Positions 18,510-26,240 of a stretch of DNA of 64,000 nucleotides are shown in pieces. The translations under genes were made by a program, and so were the position numbers. The DNA comes from DASUTB01 sp036374835 (GTDB lineage Bacteria > Actinomycetota > Actinomycetes > Jiangellales > Jiangellaceae): NCBI GenBank assembly GCA_036374835.1, contig DASUTB010000023.1, positions 62,001 to 126,000 of the forward strand, in the 5' to 3' direction. The stretch's first letter is position 1. Every line of letters starts with the position of its first letter. Below the pieces are notes generated by a model. It saw nothing but the letters and a program-made list of their open reading frames with translations. It ran no database searches and had not been told where the DNA came from.

Positions 18510-18882
18510 ATGTTTGCTCCATTCACCTACTACGGGCGTACCCCGTTGATTCCTGCTTAAACCAGGCGAGAAGCTCTTGACCGCCGCGAACCCGCACTCA
18601 TGATGCGGAGTCTTCGTATCTGGCTGGTCGGCCCGGATCGCGGGTGGCCCTCGTCATGCGGTCGGCTTGGCGCATACGCCGATCTCCGCGGCGGGGCGCC
18701 GGCCTATCGGACCCCGTCGCGGCAGCTAAGAATGCGTACCGTCCACGACATGACGCGTCCGAGACTACTCCTAGGACGTCCTAGTTGTCTTCCATTATGG
18801 TCAGCAGTCTCACATCGCAAGACTGCTGATCTACGAGCCAGGCACTTGTCGTGGTTCGGGCGGATGCCACCGCTGTTGGAAG
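18510..18882. other. Intergenic stretch without a convincing gene
   Basis: No ORF here has codon bias or similarity I trust. It holds the palindrome CTAGGACGTCCTAG at 18771-18784 and a stem-loop at 18800-18828 with perfect 10-bp arms TCAGCAGTCT / AGACTGCTGA. The stem-loop lies 55 bp after the DedA gene stop on the minus strand but has no U-tract. Confidence 0.5.
18771..18784. promoter_or_regulatory. Perfect palindrome CTAGGACGTCCTAG
   Basis: A perfect 14-bp palindrome. On the minus strand it reads ACAACTAGGACGTCC plus TAG, sharing a 15-base word with the ilvE-leuB gap (17064-17078). The nearest gene downstream on the minus strand is the 27-aa ORF, 260 bp away. Confidence 0.45.
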
Positions 18883-19542
18883 CTATGCCTTTGGATCGCC
18901 GGTGGCCTCGTCCGGCGTGAGCGACGCGACCGCATGCTCGGCTGCGTGGCGCCTCCGGATGTGCCTGACCATCTCCACAACGACGGTGATCGTCAGCGCA
19001 ATGCCCAGCCCGAGCAGCAGGCCCCGGATCGGGTCGCCTTCGAACCAGTTGCCGGCGAAGTACCCGATGAACGCGGAGTACACACCCCACGAGAGCGCGG
19101 CGATCGCGTCGAAGATACTGAATCTTGCCAGTGGATAGGCGGCTGCGCCGCAGGTGAGCGTCGTAGCAGTGCGCCCACCTGGAATGTAGCGCGCGACGAC
19201 GAGAACCAGACCGCCGCGGATCGCCAGTTCCCGCTGCGCCCAACCGGTGGCGGCTAACACACTCTTGCCCCTGCCGAATCGCCGCAGCAGAGCTCCGCCG
19301 CCATACCTGCCGATGAAATACGAGATGTGGTCACCGGTGAATGCCCCGGCGGCCGCAGCCAGGACCACGATCAGCACATTCGGTTCACCGGTCGCCGCCG
19401 CGAATACGCCGGCGGTAATGACCAGCGTCTCGCTCGGAACCACCGGGAAGAAGGCATCGAGCGCCGCTATCGCGTACAGCGCAAGATAGACCCATGGCGA
19501 GCCCATCAGGCCCTCGACGGCGACAACAAGCTCGTCAATCAT
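18883..19542 (-). CDS. DedA-family membrane protein
   Basis: 219 aa from ATG 19542, which has GGAGG ten bases upstream (ATG 19578 lacks one). SNARE-associated/DedA domain: FFPVVPSETLVITAG, GAFTGDHISYFIGRYGG, and the conserved ARYIPGGRTATTLTCGAAAY with the functional Arg pair, then WGVYSAFIGYFAGN. About five membrane segments. DedA proteins act in membrane homeostasis and undecaprenyl phosphate or phospholipid translocation; the exact substrate is not shown here. Divergent from the MerR gene. Confidence 0.92.
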   Translation of the reverse strand: MIDELVVAVEGLMGSPWVYLALYAIAALDAFFPVVPSETLVITAGVFAAATGEPNVLIVVLAAAAGAFTGDHISYFIGRYGGGALLRRFGRGKSVLAATGWAQRELAIRGGLVLVVARYIPGGRTATTLTCGAAAYPLARFSIFDAIAALSWGVYSAFIGYFAGNWFEGDPIRGLLLGLGIALTITVVVEMVRHIRRRHAAEHAVASLTPDEATGDPKA

Positions 19543-19690
19543 TCCGGCGGCCTCCTGCCGAACACGCCGGATCGACATTCATACGCTTCAGCCACGCCCA
19601 TTACCGTGCCCGACAACAGAATGTTGCGCACCTGGGGATTCTCCCAAACAAACCCTGAGTCGACCCTGAGTCAGCCCCGCAAACGCAGGC

Positions 19691-19721
19691 TTGACTCTGA
19701 CGTTACGGCATGGCCTTAGAT
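19691..19721 (+). promoter_or_regulatory. MerR-type promoter with 19-bp spacer
   Basis: TTGACT (19691-19696) and TTAGAT (19716-19721) are separated by exactly 19 bp, the overlong spacer typical of MerR-regulated promoters. Transcription would begin near 19728, at the GTG of the regulator itself. Just upstream CCCTGAGTC is repeated twice within 24 bp. This suggests an autoregulated, leaderless message. Confidence 0.6.
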
Positions 19722-19728
19722 GATTAGC

Positions 19729-20562
19729 GTGCTTCGAATCGGCGACTTCGCCCGCCGGGCCGGCGTCACCGTCCGCTCGTTGCGGCACTACGAGGAACTC
19801 GGGCTGCTGCGACCCGAGTGGGTGGACCCGGACACCGGATACCGGTGGTACGCCACCTACCAGGTCGGCACCGTGAACCGCCTCGTCGCGCTCAAGGAAC
19901 TGGGCTTCACGTTGGAGCAATGCCGCGTCCTTCTCGACGAGCAGCTCTCGGTCGAGCAACTCCGCGGCATGCTCCGGCTACGGCGCGCCGAGATCCAGCA
20001 GCGCATCGCGTCCGATACCGCGCGCCTCGACGAGGTCGCCAAGCGTCTCACATCGATCGAGAGAGGACTCACCGTGACCAACAGCACGCTCGAATTCAAG
20101 CCGCTGCCCGCGCTCCGGCTCGCCCAAGTCAGCGCGGAGGTGAACGACACCGTCGAGATTCCCACCGCTACCCGCGAACTGTTCGAGACCTTGACCGCAC
20201 GACTCGAGTCCGCCGGCCACCCGCTCGAGGGGCGCGGCATCCGGACATACTACGGACGTCCCGACGGCTCCAAGATCGACGTCGCCACAGGCATACCGGT
20301 GGGCGCGGCGGCAGACCCGATCGACGGGCTGGAAACCGTCGAACTCGATCGGGAAGAGCCTGCCGCCGCCGTCGTGTTCCGCGGTCCGCCGGATGAGATC
20401 GCCGACGCCTGGTACACGTTCGAGGTCGCCCTCGAGGAGCACGGGCTCGAGTCGTACGGCGTCAACCGCCAGCTGTTCATCGACGCACCGGACGGTGCCG
20501 ACGAATGGATCGTCGAACTACAGTGCCCGGTGCGCGATCGCGGATCGGGCTGCGCCGGCTGA
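19729..20562 (+). CDS. MerR-family regulator with GyrI-like effector domain
   Basis: 277 aa if started at GTG 19729, which coincides with the predicted transcription start; ATG 19720 overlaps the -10 element. N-terminal MerR helix-turn-helix: RIGDFARRAGVTVRSLRHYEELGLLRPEW (read across two motifs). A helical linker (residues 75-115) is followed by a GyrI/BmrR-type ligand domain (LPALRLAQVSAEV, GRGIRTYYGRPDG, GLESYGVNRQLFIDAP). Such regulators sense hydrophobic cations or drugs. No transporter is adjacent, so the target is unknown. Confidence 0.9.
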   Translation: MLRIGDFARRAGVTVRSLRHYEELGLLRPEWVDPDTGYRWYATYQVGTVNRLVALKELGFTLEQCRVLLDEQLSVEQLRGMLRLRRAEIQQRIASDTARLDEVAKRLTSIERGLTVTNSTLEFKPLPALRLAQVSAEVNDTVEIPTATRELFETLTARLESAGHPLEGRGIRTYYGRPDGSKIDVATGIPVGAAADPIDGLETVELDREEPAAAVVFRGPPDEIADAWYTFEVALEEHGLESYGVNRQLFIDAPDGADEWIVELQCPVRDRGSGCAG

Positions 20563-20578
20563 CGGCGTCCGGCGGCCG

Positions 20579-22168
20579 TCACCCGTCCAGGTCGATCGTC
20601 CGGCCCCACTCGGCGCCGACGGCCGACACGATCTCGTCGAGCACATCGTTGGTGAGCGCGTTGTCGATCGTCATCGCCACGAGCGCCTTGCCGCCCTTGG
20701 TGTCCCGGCTGACCTGCATGCCGGCGATGTTCACCGCCGAGTCGCCCAGGATTCGGCCGACGGTTCCGACCACTCCCGGCCGGTCGGTGTACATGAAGAA
20801 CGCCATGTGCTCGCTCGGCTGCACCTCGATGTCATAGCCGAGCACCTCGACGAGCTTGCCGACCTGCTTACGGCCCATGAGCGTGCCGCCGACCGAGATG
20901 ACACGTCCGTCGGGCATAACGCCGCGCAGCGTGATGAGGTTTCGGAAGTCCGGGGACTCGTCGCTGGTGACGAGCCTGACCTCGACGCCGCGGTCGGCCG
21001 CGATGAGCGGGGCGTTGACGAACGTCACCGGGTCTTCGACGACGTCCGAGAACACGCCTTTCAGGGCGGCAAGCTCGAGCACCTTGACATCGTGCTGGCT
21101 GATCTCTCCTTTGACCTCCACGTCGATCTGCGAGGCGACCCCGCCGGCCAGACCGGTGAAGATGCGGCCGAGCTGCTCGGCGAGCGGAATGCCGGGACGA
21201 ACGTCTTCGGCGATCGCGCCGCCCTTGACGTTGACCGCGTCCGGAACCAGCTCACCGGCGAGCGCCAGGCGAACCGACTTGGCCACCGCCACACCGGCCT
21301 TCTCCTGGGCTTCGCTCGTGGATGCGCCGAGGTGGGGTGTGACGACCACCGACTCGAAGTCGAACAGCGGGGACTCGGTGCACGGCTCGGACGCGAACAC
21401 GTCGACGCCGGCGCCGGCCACGCGTCCTTCCTTCAGTGCGACGGCCAGCGCGTGCTCGTCGACGATGCCGCCGCGCGCGGCGTTGATGATCCGTACGCTC
21501 GGCTTGACCTTGCGCAGCGCCTGTTCACCGATGAGGCCTTGCGTCTCGTGAGTCTTCGGCAGGTGGACAGTGATGAAGTCGCTGCTCTCGAGCAGTTGAT
21601 CCAGCCCGACCAGGTGCACGCCGAGCTGTGCGGCGCGGGCGGCCGTCACGTACGGGTCGTAGCCGATCACCTCCATGCCGAACGAGGCGAGCCGCTGGGC
21701 GACGAGCGCGCCGATCCGGCCGAGGCCCACGACTCCGACGACCTTCTCGAACAGCTCGGTTCCGGAGTACTTGCTGCGCTGCCACTCCCCTGCCTTGAGC
21801 GCGGCATTGGCCGGCGCCACGTTTCGAGCGGTGGCCAGCAGCAGGCCCACGGCTAGCTCGGCGGCACTGATGATGTTCGACGTCGGCGCGTTGACGACCA
21901 TGACGCCGGCCTGGGTCGCGGCCTTGACGTCGATGTTGTCCAACCCGACACCGGCCCGGGCGATCACCTGCAGATTCGGCGCCGCGGCGATGGCCTCGGC
22001 GTCGATCGTCGTCGCGCTGCGCACCAGAACCGCGGACGCCTCGGACAGCGCCGGCAGCAACTCGGACCGGTCCGGGCCGTTGCAGTACCGGACCTCGTAG
22101 TCCGGGCCGAGCGCTTCGACGGTCGCGGGGGACAGCTTGTCAGCGATCAGGATGACGGGCTTGCTCAC
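20579..22168 (-). CDS. serA: D-3-phosphoglycerate dehydrogenase
   Basis: 529 aa from GTG 22168; the longer ORF (to 22306) adds residues unlike the family and reads into repeat DNA. The long type I SerA: NAD-binding VVGVVGLGRIGALVAQRL, IINAARGGIVDEHAL with the catalytic Arg, TPHLGASTSEAQ with the catalytic His, an allosteric substrate-binding domain, and a C-terminal ACT domain (TDRPGVVGTVGRILGDSAVN). It oxidises 3-phosphoglycerate in the first step of serine synthesis; serine feedback through the ACT domain is typical. Confidence 0.95.
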   Translation of the reverse strand: MSKPVILIADKLSPATVEALGPDYEVRYCNGPDRSELLPALSEASAVLVRSATTIDAEAIAAAPNLQVIARAGVGLDNIDVKAATQAGVMVVNAPTSNIISAAELAVGLLLATARNVAPANAALKAGEWQRSKYSGTELFEKVVGVVGLGRIGALVAQRLASFGMEVIGYDPYVTAARAAQLGVHLVGLDQLLESSDFITVHLPKTHETQGLIGEQALRKVKPSVRIINAARGGIVDEHALAVALKEGRVAGAGVDVFASEPCTESPLFDFESVVVTPHLGASTSEAQEKAGVAVAKSVRLALAGELVPDAVNVKGGAIAEDVRPGIPLAEQLGRIFTGLAGGVASQIDVEVKGEISQHDVKVLELAALKGVFSDVVEDPVTFVNAPLIAADRGVEVRLVTSDESPDFRNLITLRGVMPDGRVISVGGTLMGRKQVGKLVEVLGYDIEVQPSEHMAFFMYTDRPGVVGTVGRILGDSAVNIAGMQVSRDTKGGKALVAMTIDNALTNDVLDEIVSAVGAEWGRTIDLDG

Positions 22169-22272
22169 GTTGGGATACACCCACTTCGAAATTGGTGGCA
22201 CGAGAATGCGGCACGACATTGAGCCCGAAGTGAGATTGTACCCGCCTCGCCCACAACCACCCACCCCCACCA

Positions 22273-22345
22273 GAATGATCATGTTTGGCACGAGAATACC
22301 GCCCAAACATGGCTTTCAGACCGCGCAAAGCGCCGACAATCCCAG
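22273..22345 (+). repeat. Repeat family II copy, plus orientation
   Basis: Begins GAATGATCATGTTTGGCACG, continues CCCAAACATGGCTTTCAG and ACCGCGCAAAGCG. It aligns with the copy at 31885-31970 over the conserved words GAATGATCA, the ACGTGGCTTGCAG equivalent and CCGCGCAAAG. Confidence 0.65.
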
Positions 22346-22411
22346 CAAGGCGGTCGCGCCGGCAATCTGTGGGCCGAAGACCCCGCGCGCATGGACAATG
22401 CGGTGATCGTC

Positions 22412-22473
22412 CATGCCGTGCGCGGTTTACAGACGTGGTCTGGCCGGGAGATGCGTGCCAAACATGGTCATTC
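22412..22473 (-). repeat. Repeat family II copy, minus orientation
   Basis: Read on the minus strand: GAATGACCATGTTTGGCACG, then CCGGCCAGACCACGTCTG and TAAACCGCGCACGG. With the plus copy 66 bp away it makes an inverted pair whose ends share the word CCAGAATGAyCATGTTTGGC. Confidence 0.65.
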
Positions 22474-22482
22474 TGGCGGAGG

Positions 22483-23511
22483 TCAGCGGGCGGCGGTGCC
22501 CTCCGTGTAGTCGGTGTCGCGCGACTCGATCCACGGCATGAGCTTGCGCAGTTCGCGCCCCACCTGCTCGATCGGGTGCTGCTCCCCCTCGGCGCGCAGC
22601 CGCTTGAACTCCGGCGCACCGGCGTCCTGATCAGCGATGAAGCCCGCGGCCCACGTCCCGTCCTGCACCTCGCGCAGCACCTGGCGCATCCGGTCCTTGA
22701 CCGACTCGTCGATGATCCGCGGACCGGACGTGTAGTCACCGTACTCCGCGGTGTCCGAGACGCTCCAGCGCTGCTTGGCGATGCCGCCCTCGTACATGAG
22801 GTCGACGATCAGCTTGAGCTCGTGCAGGCACTCGAAGTAGGCCACCTCCGGCTGGTAACCGGCCTCGGTCAGCGTCTCGAACCCGGTCTGGATCAGCCGC
22901 GAGACGCCACCGCACAACACGGCCTGCTCACCGAACAGGTCGGTCTCGGTCTCCTCGGCGAACGTCGTCGCGATACCGCCGGCGCGCAGCCCGCCGATCG
23001 CCTTCGCGTACGACAGCGTCAGCGGCCACGCCTCACCGGTGGCGTCCTGCTCGACGGCCACGAGCACCGGCACGCCCCGCCCGTCCACGTACTCCCGCCG
23101 CACGAGGTGCCCTGGGCCCTTCGGCGCGACCATGCACACGTCGACACCCGCCGGCGGCTTCACGTACCCGAACCGGATGTTGAAACCGTGGCCGAAGAAC
23201 AGCGCGTCCCCGTCCTGGAGATTCGGTTCGATCTCGTTGGTGTACACCTGACGCTGGACGTGGTCCGGTGCCAGCACGACCACCAGGTCCGCCTCCGCCG
23301 CAGCCTCGGCCGGCGGCAGCACGCGCAGGCCCTCGGCAGCCGCCTTATCGCGGCTGGACGAGCCTTCGCGCAGCCCAACCCTGACGTCGACGCCCGAGTC
23401 TCGCAGGCTGAGCGCGTGGGCGTGGCCCTGGCTTCCGTACCCGATCACGGCCACCACCCGGTTCTGGATGACGGACAGGTCGGCGTTGTCGTCGTAGTAC
23501 ATCTCGGCCAT
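22483..23511 (-). CDS. ilvC: Ketol-acid reductoisomerase
   Basis: Class I KARI, 342 aa. Rossmann motif VIGYGSQGHAHALSLRDSG, then GLREGSSSRDKAAAEG whose Ser/Arg residues suggest NADPH use. C-terminal knotted domain with metal-binding DLFGEQAVLCGGV and the FECLHELKLIVDLMYEGGI region. It converts acetolactate or acetohydroxybutyrate to the dihydroxy acids for valine and isoleucine. Third gene of ilvBNC, separated from ilvN by 108 bp that contain a large hairpin repeat. Confidence 0.97.
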   Translation of the reverse strand: MAEMYYDDNADLSVIQNRVVAVIGYGSQGHAHALSLRDSGVDVRVGLREGSSSRDKAAAEGLRVLPPAEAAAEADLVVVLAPDHVQRQVYTNEIEPNLQDGDALFFGHGFNIRFGYVKPPAGVDVCMVAPKGPGHLVRREYVDGRGVPVLVAVEQDATGEAWPLTLSYAKAIGGLRAGGIATTFAEETETDLFGEQAVLCGGVSRLIQTGFETLTEAGYQPEVAYFECLHELKLIVDLMYEGGIAKQRWSVSDTAEYGDYTSGPRIIDESVKDRMRQVLREVQDGTWAAGFIADQDAGAPEFKRLRAEGEQHPIEQVGRELRKLMPWIESRDTDYTEGTAAR

Positions 23512-23539
23512 CTTGCCGGCTCTCCTTCGTTTGCTTCAG

Positions 23540-23612
23540 CAGGCTTGGCGACATCACACCATGCATGCAGGCATGGTGTGATGTTGCTACGCCTGCCGAA
23601 CGTGATCGAACA
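23540..23612. repeat. Repeat family I hairpin, copy 3, between ilvN and ilvC
   Basis: Arms GGCTTGGCGACATCACACC and the matching GGTGTGATGTTGCTACGCC, around ATGCATGCAGGCAT; tail GCCGAACGTGATCGAAC. It is intercistronic within the ilvBNC run, 8 bp after the ilvN stop. Confidence 0.8.
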
Positions 23613-23619
23613 ACATTGA

Positions 23620-24144
23620 CTAGGCGGAACGCTCGATGGGCCGCAGCGCACGGTCGCTCATCGACCGCGAGCCGCGGCCGATGGCCACCATGCCGGACTG
23701 GACGAGCTCACGGATGCCGAACGGCTCCAGCACCCGAAGCATCGCGTCCAGTTTGTCCTCCGAGCCGGTGGCTTCGATGGTGACGGAGTCCGGCGCGACG
23801 TCCACCACCTTGGCCCGGAACAACTGCACGGTCTCGAGAATGTGTGACCGCGTCTCCAGGTCGGCTTTCACTTTCACCAGCACGAGCTCGCGCTGGACCG
23901 ATTGCGGCGCCTCCAGCTCAACGATCTTGATGACGTTGATGAGCTTGTTGAGCTGCTTGGTGACCTGCTCGAGCGGCTGGTCCGCGACGTCCACGACGAC
24001 GGTCATCCGGGACACGGTCGAGTGCTCGGTCGGCCCGACCGCCAGCGAGTCGATGTTGAACCCGCGCCGGGCGAACAGCGCCGCGACACGCGCGAGAATG
24101 CCCGGCGTGTTCTCGACGAGGATCGAGAGGGTGTGTTTGCTCAC
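23620..24144 (-). CDS. ilvN: Acetolactate synthase small (regulatory) subunit
   Basis: 174 aa. N-terminal ACT domain HTLSILVENTPGILARVAAL with the valine-binding NTPG loop, and the C-terminal ALS_ss domain (RSHILETVQLFRAKVVDVAP, LEPFGIRELVQSGMVAIGRG). It activates and confers valine feedback on IlvB. The GTG start is three bases after the ilvB stop, so translation is coupled. A family I hairpin follows the stop. Confidence 0.97.
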   Translation of the reverse strand: MSKHTLSILVENTPGILARVAALFARRGFNIDSLAVGPTEHSTVSRMTVVVDVADQPLEQVTKQLNKLINVIKIVELEAPQSVQRELVLVKVKADLETRSHILETVQLFRAKVVDVAPDSVTIEATGSEDKLDAMLRVLEPFGIRELVQSGMVAIGRGSRSMSDRALRPIERSA

Positions 24145-24147
24145 TGG

Positions 24148-25962
24148 TCATTCCTCCCGCTCGCCGAAGTCCGGCGCCATGTCGCGCGCGATCTTGATCT
24201 CGTCATTGCTGGTCCCGGCCGCGACCATCGGCCACACCATCGCGTCGCGGTGCACGATGAAGTCGACCACGACGGGACGGTCGTTGATCGCCATTGCCTT
24301 CTCGATGGTCCCGTCGACGTCGTCGGCGGTTTCACACCGCAACCCGACGCAGCCGTAGGCTTCGGCGAGTTTGACGATGTCCGGGACGCGGCCCTCCGCC
24401 GGCGGGCCGTTGAGGTCGGTGCTGGAGTACCGCCCGTCGTAGAAGAGCGTCTGCCACTGCCGCACCATGCCGAGGCTCTCATTGTTGATCACCGCGACCT
24501 TGATCGGAATGCCCTCGATGACACACGTCGCGAGCTCCTGGTTGGTCATCTGGAAACATCCGTCGCCATCGACCGCCCAGACCGTGGCGTCGGGACGTCC
24601 CGCCTTCGCGCCCATCGCGGCCGGAACCGCGAAGCCCATGGTTCCGAGCCCGCCGGAGTTCAGCCACGTAGCCGGCTTCTCGTAGGAGATGAACTGGGCC
24701 GCCCACATCTGGTGCTGACCGACACCCGCGACGTACACCGCGTCTGATCCGACGAGCCGCCCGAGTCTCTCGATCACATACTGCGGCGCGAGCGTGCCGT
24801 CGTCCGGCGTCGTGTAGCCGAGCGGGAACCTTTCCCGCCAATTGTCGAGCTGCCTCCACCACGCGGTGAAATCGCCGCGCCGGCCGTCCTTGTGCTCCGC
24901 CTCGACCGCCGCGGTCAGCTCCTTGATCACCTCACGGCAGTCCCCCACGATCGGCACGTCGGCCAGCCGGTTCTTCGAGATCTCCGCCGGGTCGATGTCG
25001 GCATGGACGATCTTGGCGTCTGGCGCGAACGTGGACAGCTTGCCGGTCACCCTGTCGTCGAACCGGGCGCCGAGCGCGATCAGCAGGTCGGACTTCTGCA
25101 GCGCGGTGACGGCGGTGACGTTTCCGTGCATACCGGGCATGCCGAGGTTCTGCGGGTGACTGTCCGGGAACGCACCGCGCGCGGTCAGCGTCGTGACGAC
25201 CGGGATGCCGGTGAGGTCGGCGAGCCGGCGCAACTCGTCCCAAGCCTTCGCCTTGAGCACACCACCGCCGGCGTAAAGGACGGGACGGCGCGCCTCGACG
25301 ATCATCCGTGCCGCCTCGCGGATCTGCTTGCCGTGCGGCCGGATCGCCGGGCGATACCCCGGCAGATCGAGCCGGTCCGGCCAGCGGAACGGTGCGGTCG
25401 CCTGGAGCGCGTCCTTGGCGATGTCGACGAGCACCGGGCCGGGCCGGCCGGTCGAGGCGATGTGGAACGCCTCGGCGATCGCCCGCGGGATCTCCGCCGG
25501 ATCCGTGATCAAGAAGTTGTGCTTGGTGACCGGCATCGTGATGCCCCGGATGTCCGCTTCCTGGAAGGCGTCCGTCCCGATCGCCGCGCTGGGCACCTGG
25601 CCGGTGATCGCCACGATCGGAATCGAGTCCATGTGCGCATCCGCCAGCGCCGTCACCAGGTTCGTCGCACCCGGACCGGACGTCGCCATGCACACCCCGA
25701 CCTTGCCGGTGGCCAGCGCATATCCCTCGGCGGCATGCCCGGCGCCTTGCTCGTGCCGGACGAGGACGTGCCGCACCTTGGGTGAGTCGAACAGAGGGTC
25801 GTAGGCCGGCAGGATCGCCCCGCCCGGAATGCCGAACACCGTGTCGACGCCTGCCTCCTCGAGCGACCTGATGAGGCTTTGCGCACCGGTGAGCTGCGGC
25901 GCTACACCCGCAGCCGCCACTCGAGCGACATCACTGGGTGTTGGCCGGGCTGGCTCGGACAT
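24148..25962 (-). CDS. ilvB: Acetolactate synthase large (catalytic) subunit
   Basis: 604 aa from ATG 25962 with AAGGA ten bases upstream; ATG 25995 lies next to the attenuator terminator and is rejected. ThDP enzyme: GIPGGAILPAYDPL, catalytic-Glu region VRHEQGAGHAAEGYA, FAD-linked middle domain, and the ThDP motif WAVDGDGCFQMTNQELATCV. It makes acetolactate and acetohydroxybutyrate, first common step of valine and isoleucine synthesis. First gene of ilvBNC, under a leader-peptide attenuator and a possible IclR-family operator. Confidence 0.97.
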   Translation of the reverse strand: MSEPARPTPSDVARVAAAGVAPQLTGAQSLIRSLEEAGVDTVFGIPGGAILPAYDPLFDSPKVRHVLVRHEQGAGHAAEGYALATGKVGVCMATSGPGATNLVTALADAHMDSIPIVAITGQVPSAAIGTDAFQEADIRGITMPVTKHNFLITDPAEIPRAIAEAFHIASTGRPGPVLVDIAKDALQATAPFRWPDRLDLPGYRPAIRPHGKQIREAARMIVEARRPVLYAGGGVLKAKAWDELRRLADLTGIPVVTTLTARGAFPDSHPQNLGMPGMHGNVTAVTALQKSDLLIALGARFDDRVTGKLSTFAPDAKIVHADIDPAEISKNRLADVPIVGDCREVIKELTAAVEAEHKDGRRGDFTAWWRQLDNWRERFPLGYTTPDDGTLAPQYVIERLGRLVGSDAVYVAGVGQHQMWAAQFISYEKPATWLNSGGLGTMGFAVPAAMGAKAGRPDATVWAVDGDGCFQMTNQELATCVIEGIPIKVAVINNESLGMVRQWQTLFYDGRYSSTDLNGPPAEGRVPDIVKLAEAYGCVGLRCETADDVDGTIEKAMAINDRPVVVDFIVHRDAMVWPMVAAGTSNDEIKIARDMAPDFGEREE

Positions 25963-25996
25963 GGCTGCGATCCTTCTGTGTGTTGGTCCTGGCACG

Positions 25997-26029
25997 AAAA
26001 AACCCCTCGGCCCTGAGGGCTCAAGGGGG
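25997..26029 (-). terminator. ilvB attenuator terminator
   Basis: On the minus strand CCCCT-TGA-GCCCTCAGGGC-CG-AGGGG followed by six U: a complete intrinsic terminator ending 35 bp before the ilvB ATG. Combined with the leader peptide and pause hairpin upstream it forms a classical attenuator. Confidence 0.85.
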
Positions 26030-26031
26030 TC

Positions 26032-26065
26032 GCGCGTCGGCTATTCGTAACGTCAGCCGACGCGC
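26032..26065 (-). promoter_or_regulatory. Pause hairpin of the ilvB attenuator
   Basis: Perfect 11-bp arms GCGCGTCGGCT and AGCCGACGCGC around a 12-base loop. The 5' arm on the transcript overlaps the last codons of the leader peptide, so the ribosome position would decide whether it forms. Confidence 0.75.
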
Positions 26066-26094
26066 TCGCTAAGTACGATGAACGTTCCACGCAC
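26053..26094 (-). CDS. ilvB leader peptide (Phe-Ile-Val-Leu)
   Basis: 13 codons from GTG 26094: M-R-G-T-F-I-V-L-S-E-R-V-G, stop TGA at 26053-26055. Consecutive Ile-Val-Leu codons are what a BCAA attenuator peptide needs. A weak GAGAG lies about ten bases before the start. Its end overlaps the pause hairpin. No alternative function is likely for so short an ORF. Confidence 0.75.
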   Translation of the reverse strand: MRGTFIVLSERVG

Positions 26095-26136
26095 GACAGT
26101 GACTCTCGCTCATGCAAGCCGGGACGTCAACCTGGG

Positions 26137-26153
26137 ATCTCATATTCTGATAT
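26137..26153. promoter_or_regulatory. Candidate operator upstream of ilvB
   Basis: ATCTCATATTCTGATAT, 14 of 17 bases identical to the site in the leuC-IclR gap read on the minus strand. It is 43 bp upstream of the leader peptide start, a sensible promoter position. Confidence 0.55.
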
Positions 26154-26240
26154 CTGACGTCCGCCTCCCGGAATCTCGGACCCGCAGCTCGGTGGCGGGA
26201 GCAACTAGCACGACATGCAGCGACCATCACTGCACTACGT

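Larger units (their letters stand above)
22169..22482. other. serA-ilvC intergenic region filled by repeats
   Basis: 314 bp with no gene. Two family II repeats face each other (22273-22345 plus, 22412-22473 minus). Between them is a hairpin with arms ATGGAC and GTCCAT (22391-22414). A possible serA -10 element, TACAAT, can be read on the minus strand near 22235. Confidence 0.6.

Noticed and set aside
18600..18920. 106-codon plus-strand ORF in the leuB-DedA gap
   Set aside because: Weak codon bias, no ribosome site, overlaps the DedA gene end and runs through palindromes.
20393..21856. 487-codon plus-strand frame opposite serA
   Set aside because: Shadow ORF of serA; composition is Asp/Arg/His-rich and motif-free.
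22169..22306. N-terminal extension of serA
   Set aside because: The extra 46 residues do not match SerA and the DNA belongs to the intergenic repeat region; GTG 22168 gives the family length.
25902..26117. 71-codon minus-strand ORF over the ilvB leader
   Set aside because: It passes through the attenuator in another frame; the 13-codon peptide with Ile-Val-Leu explains the region better.
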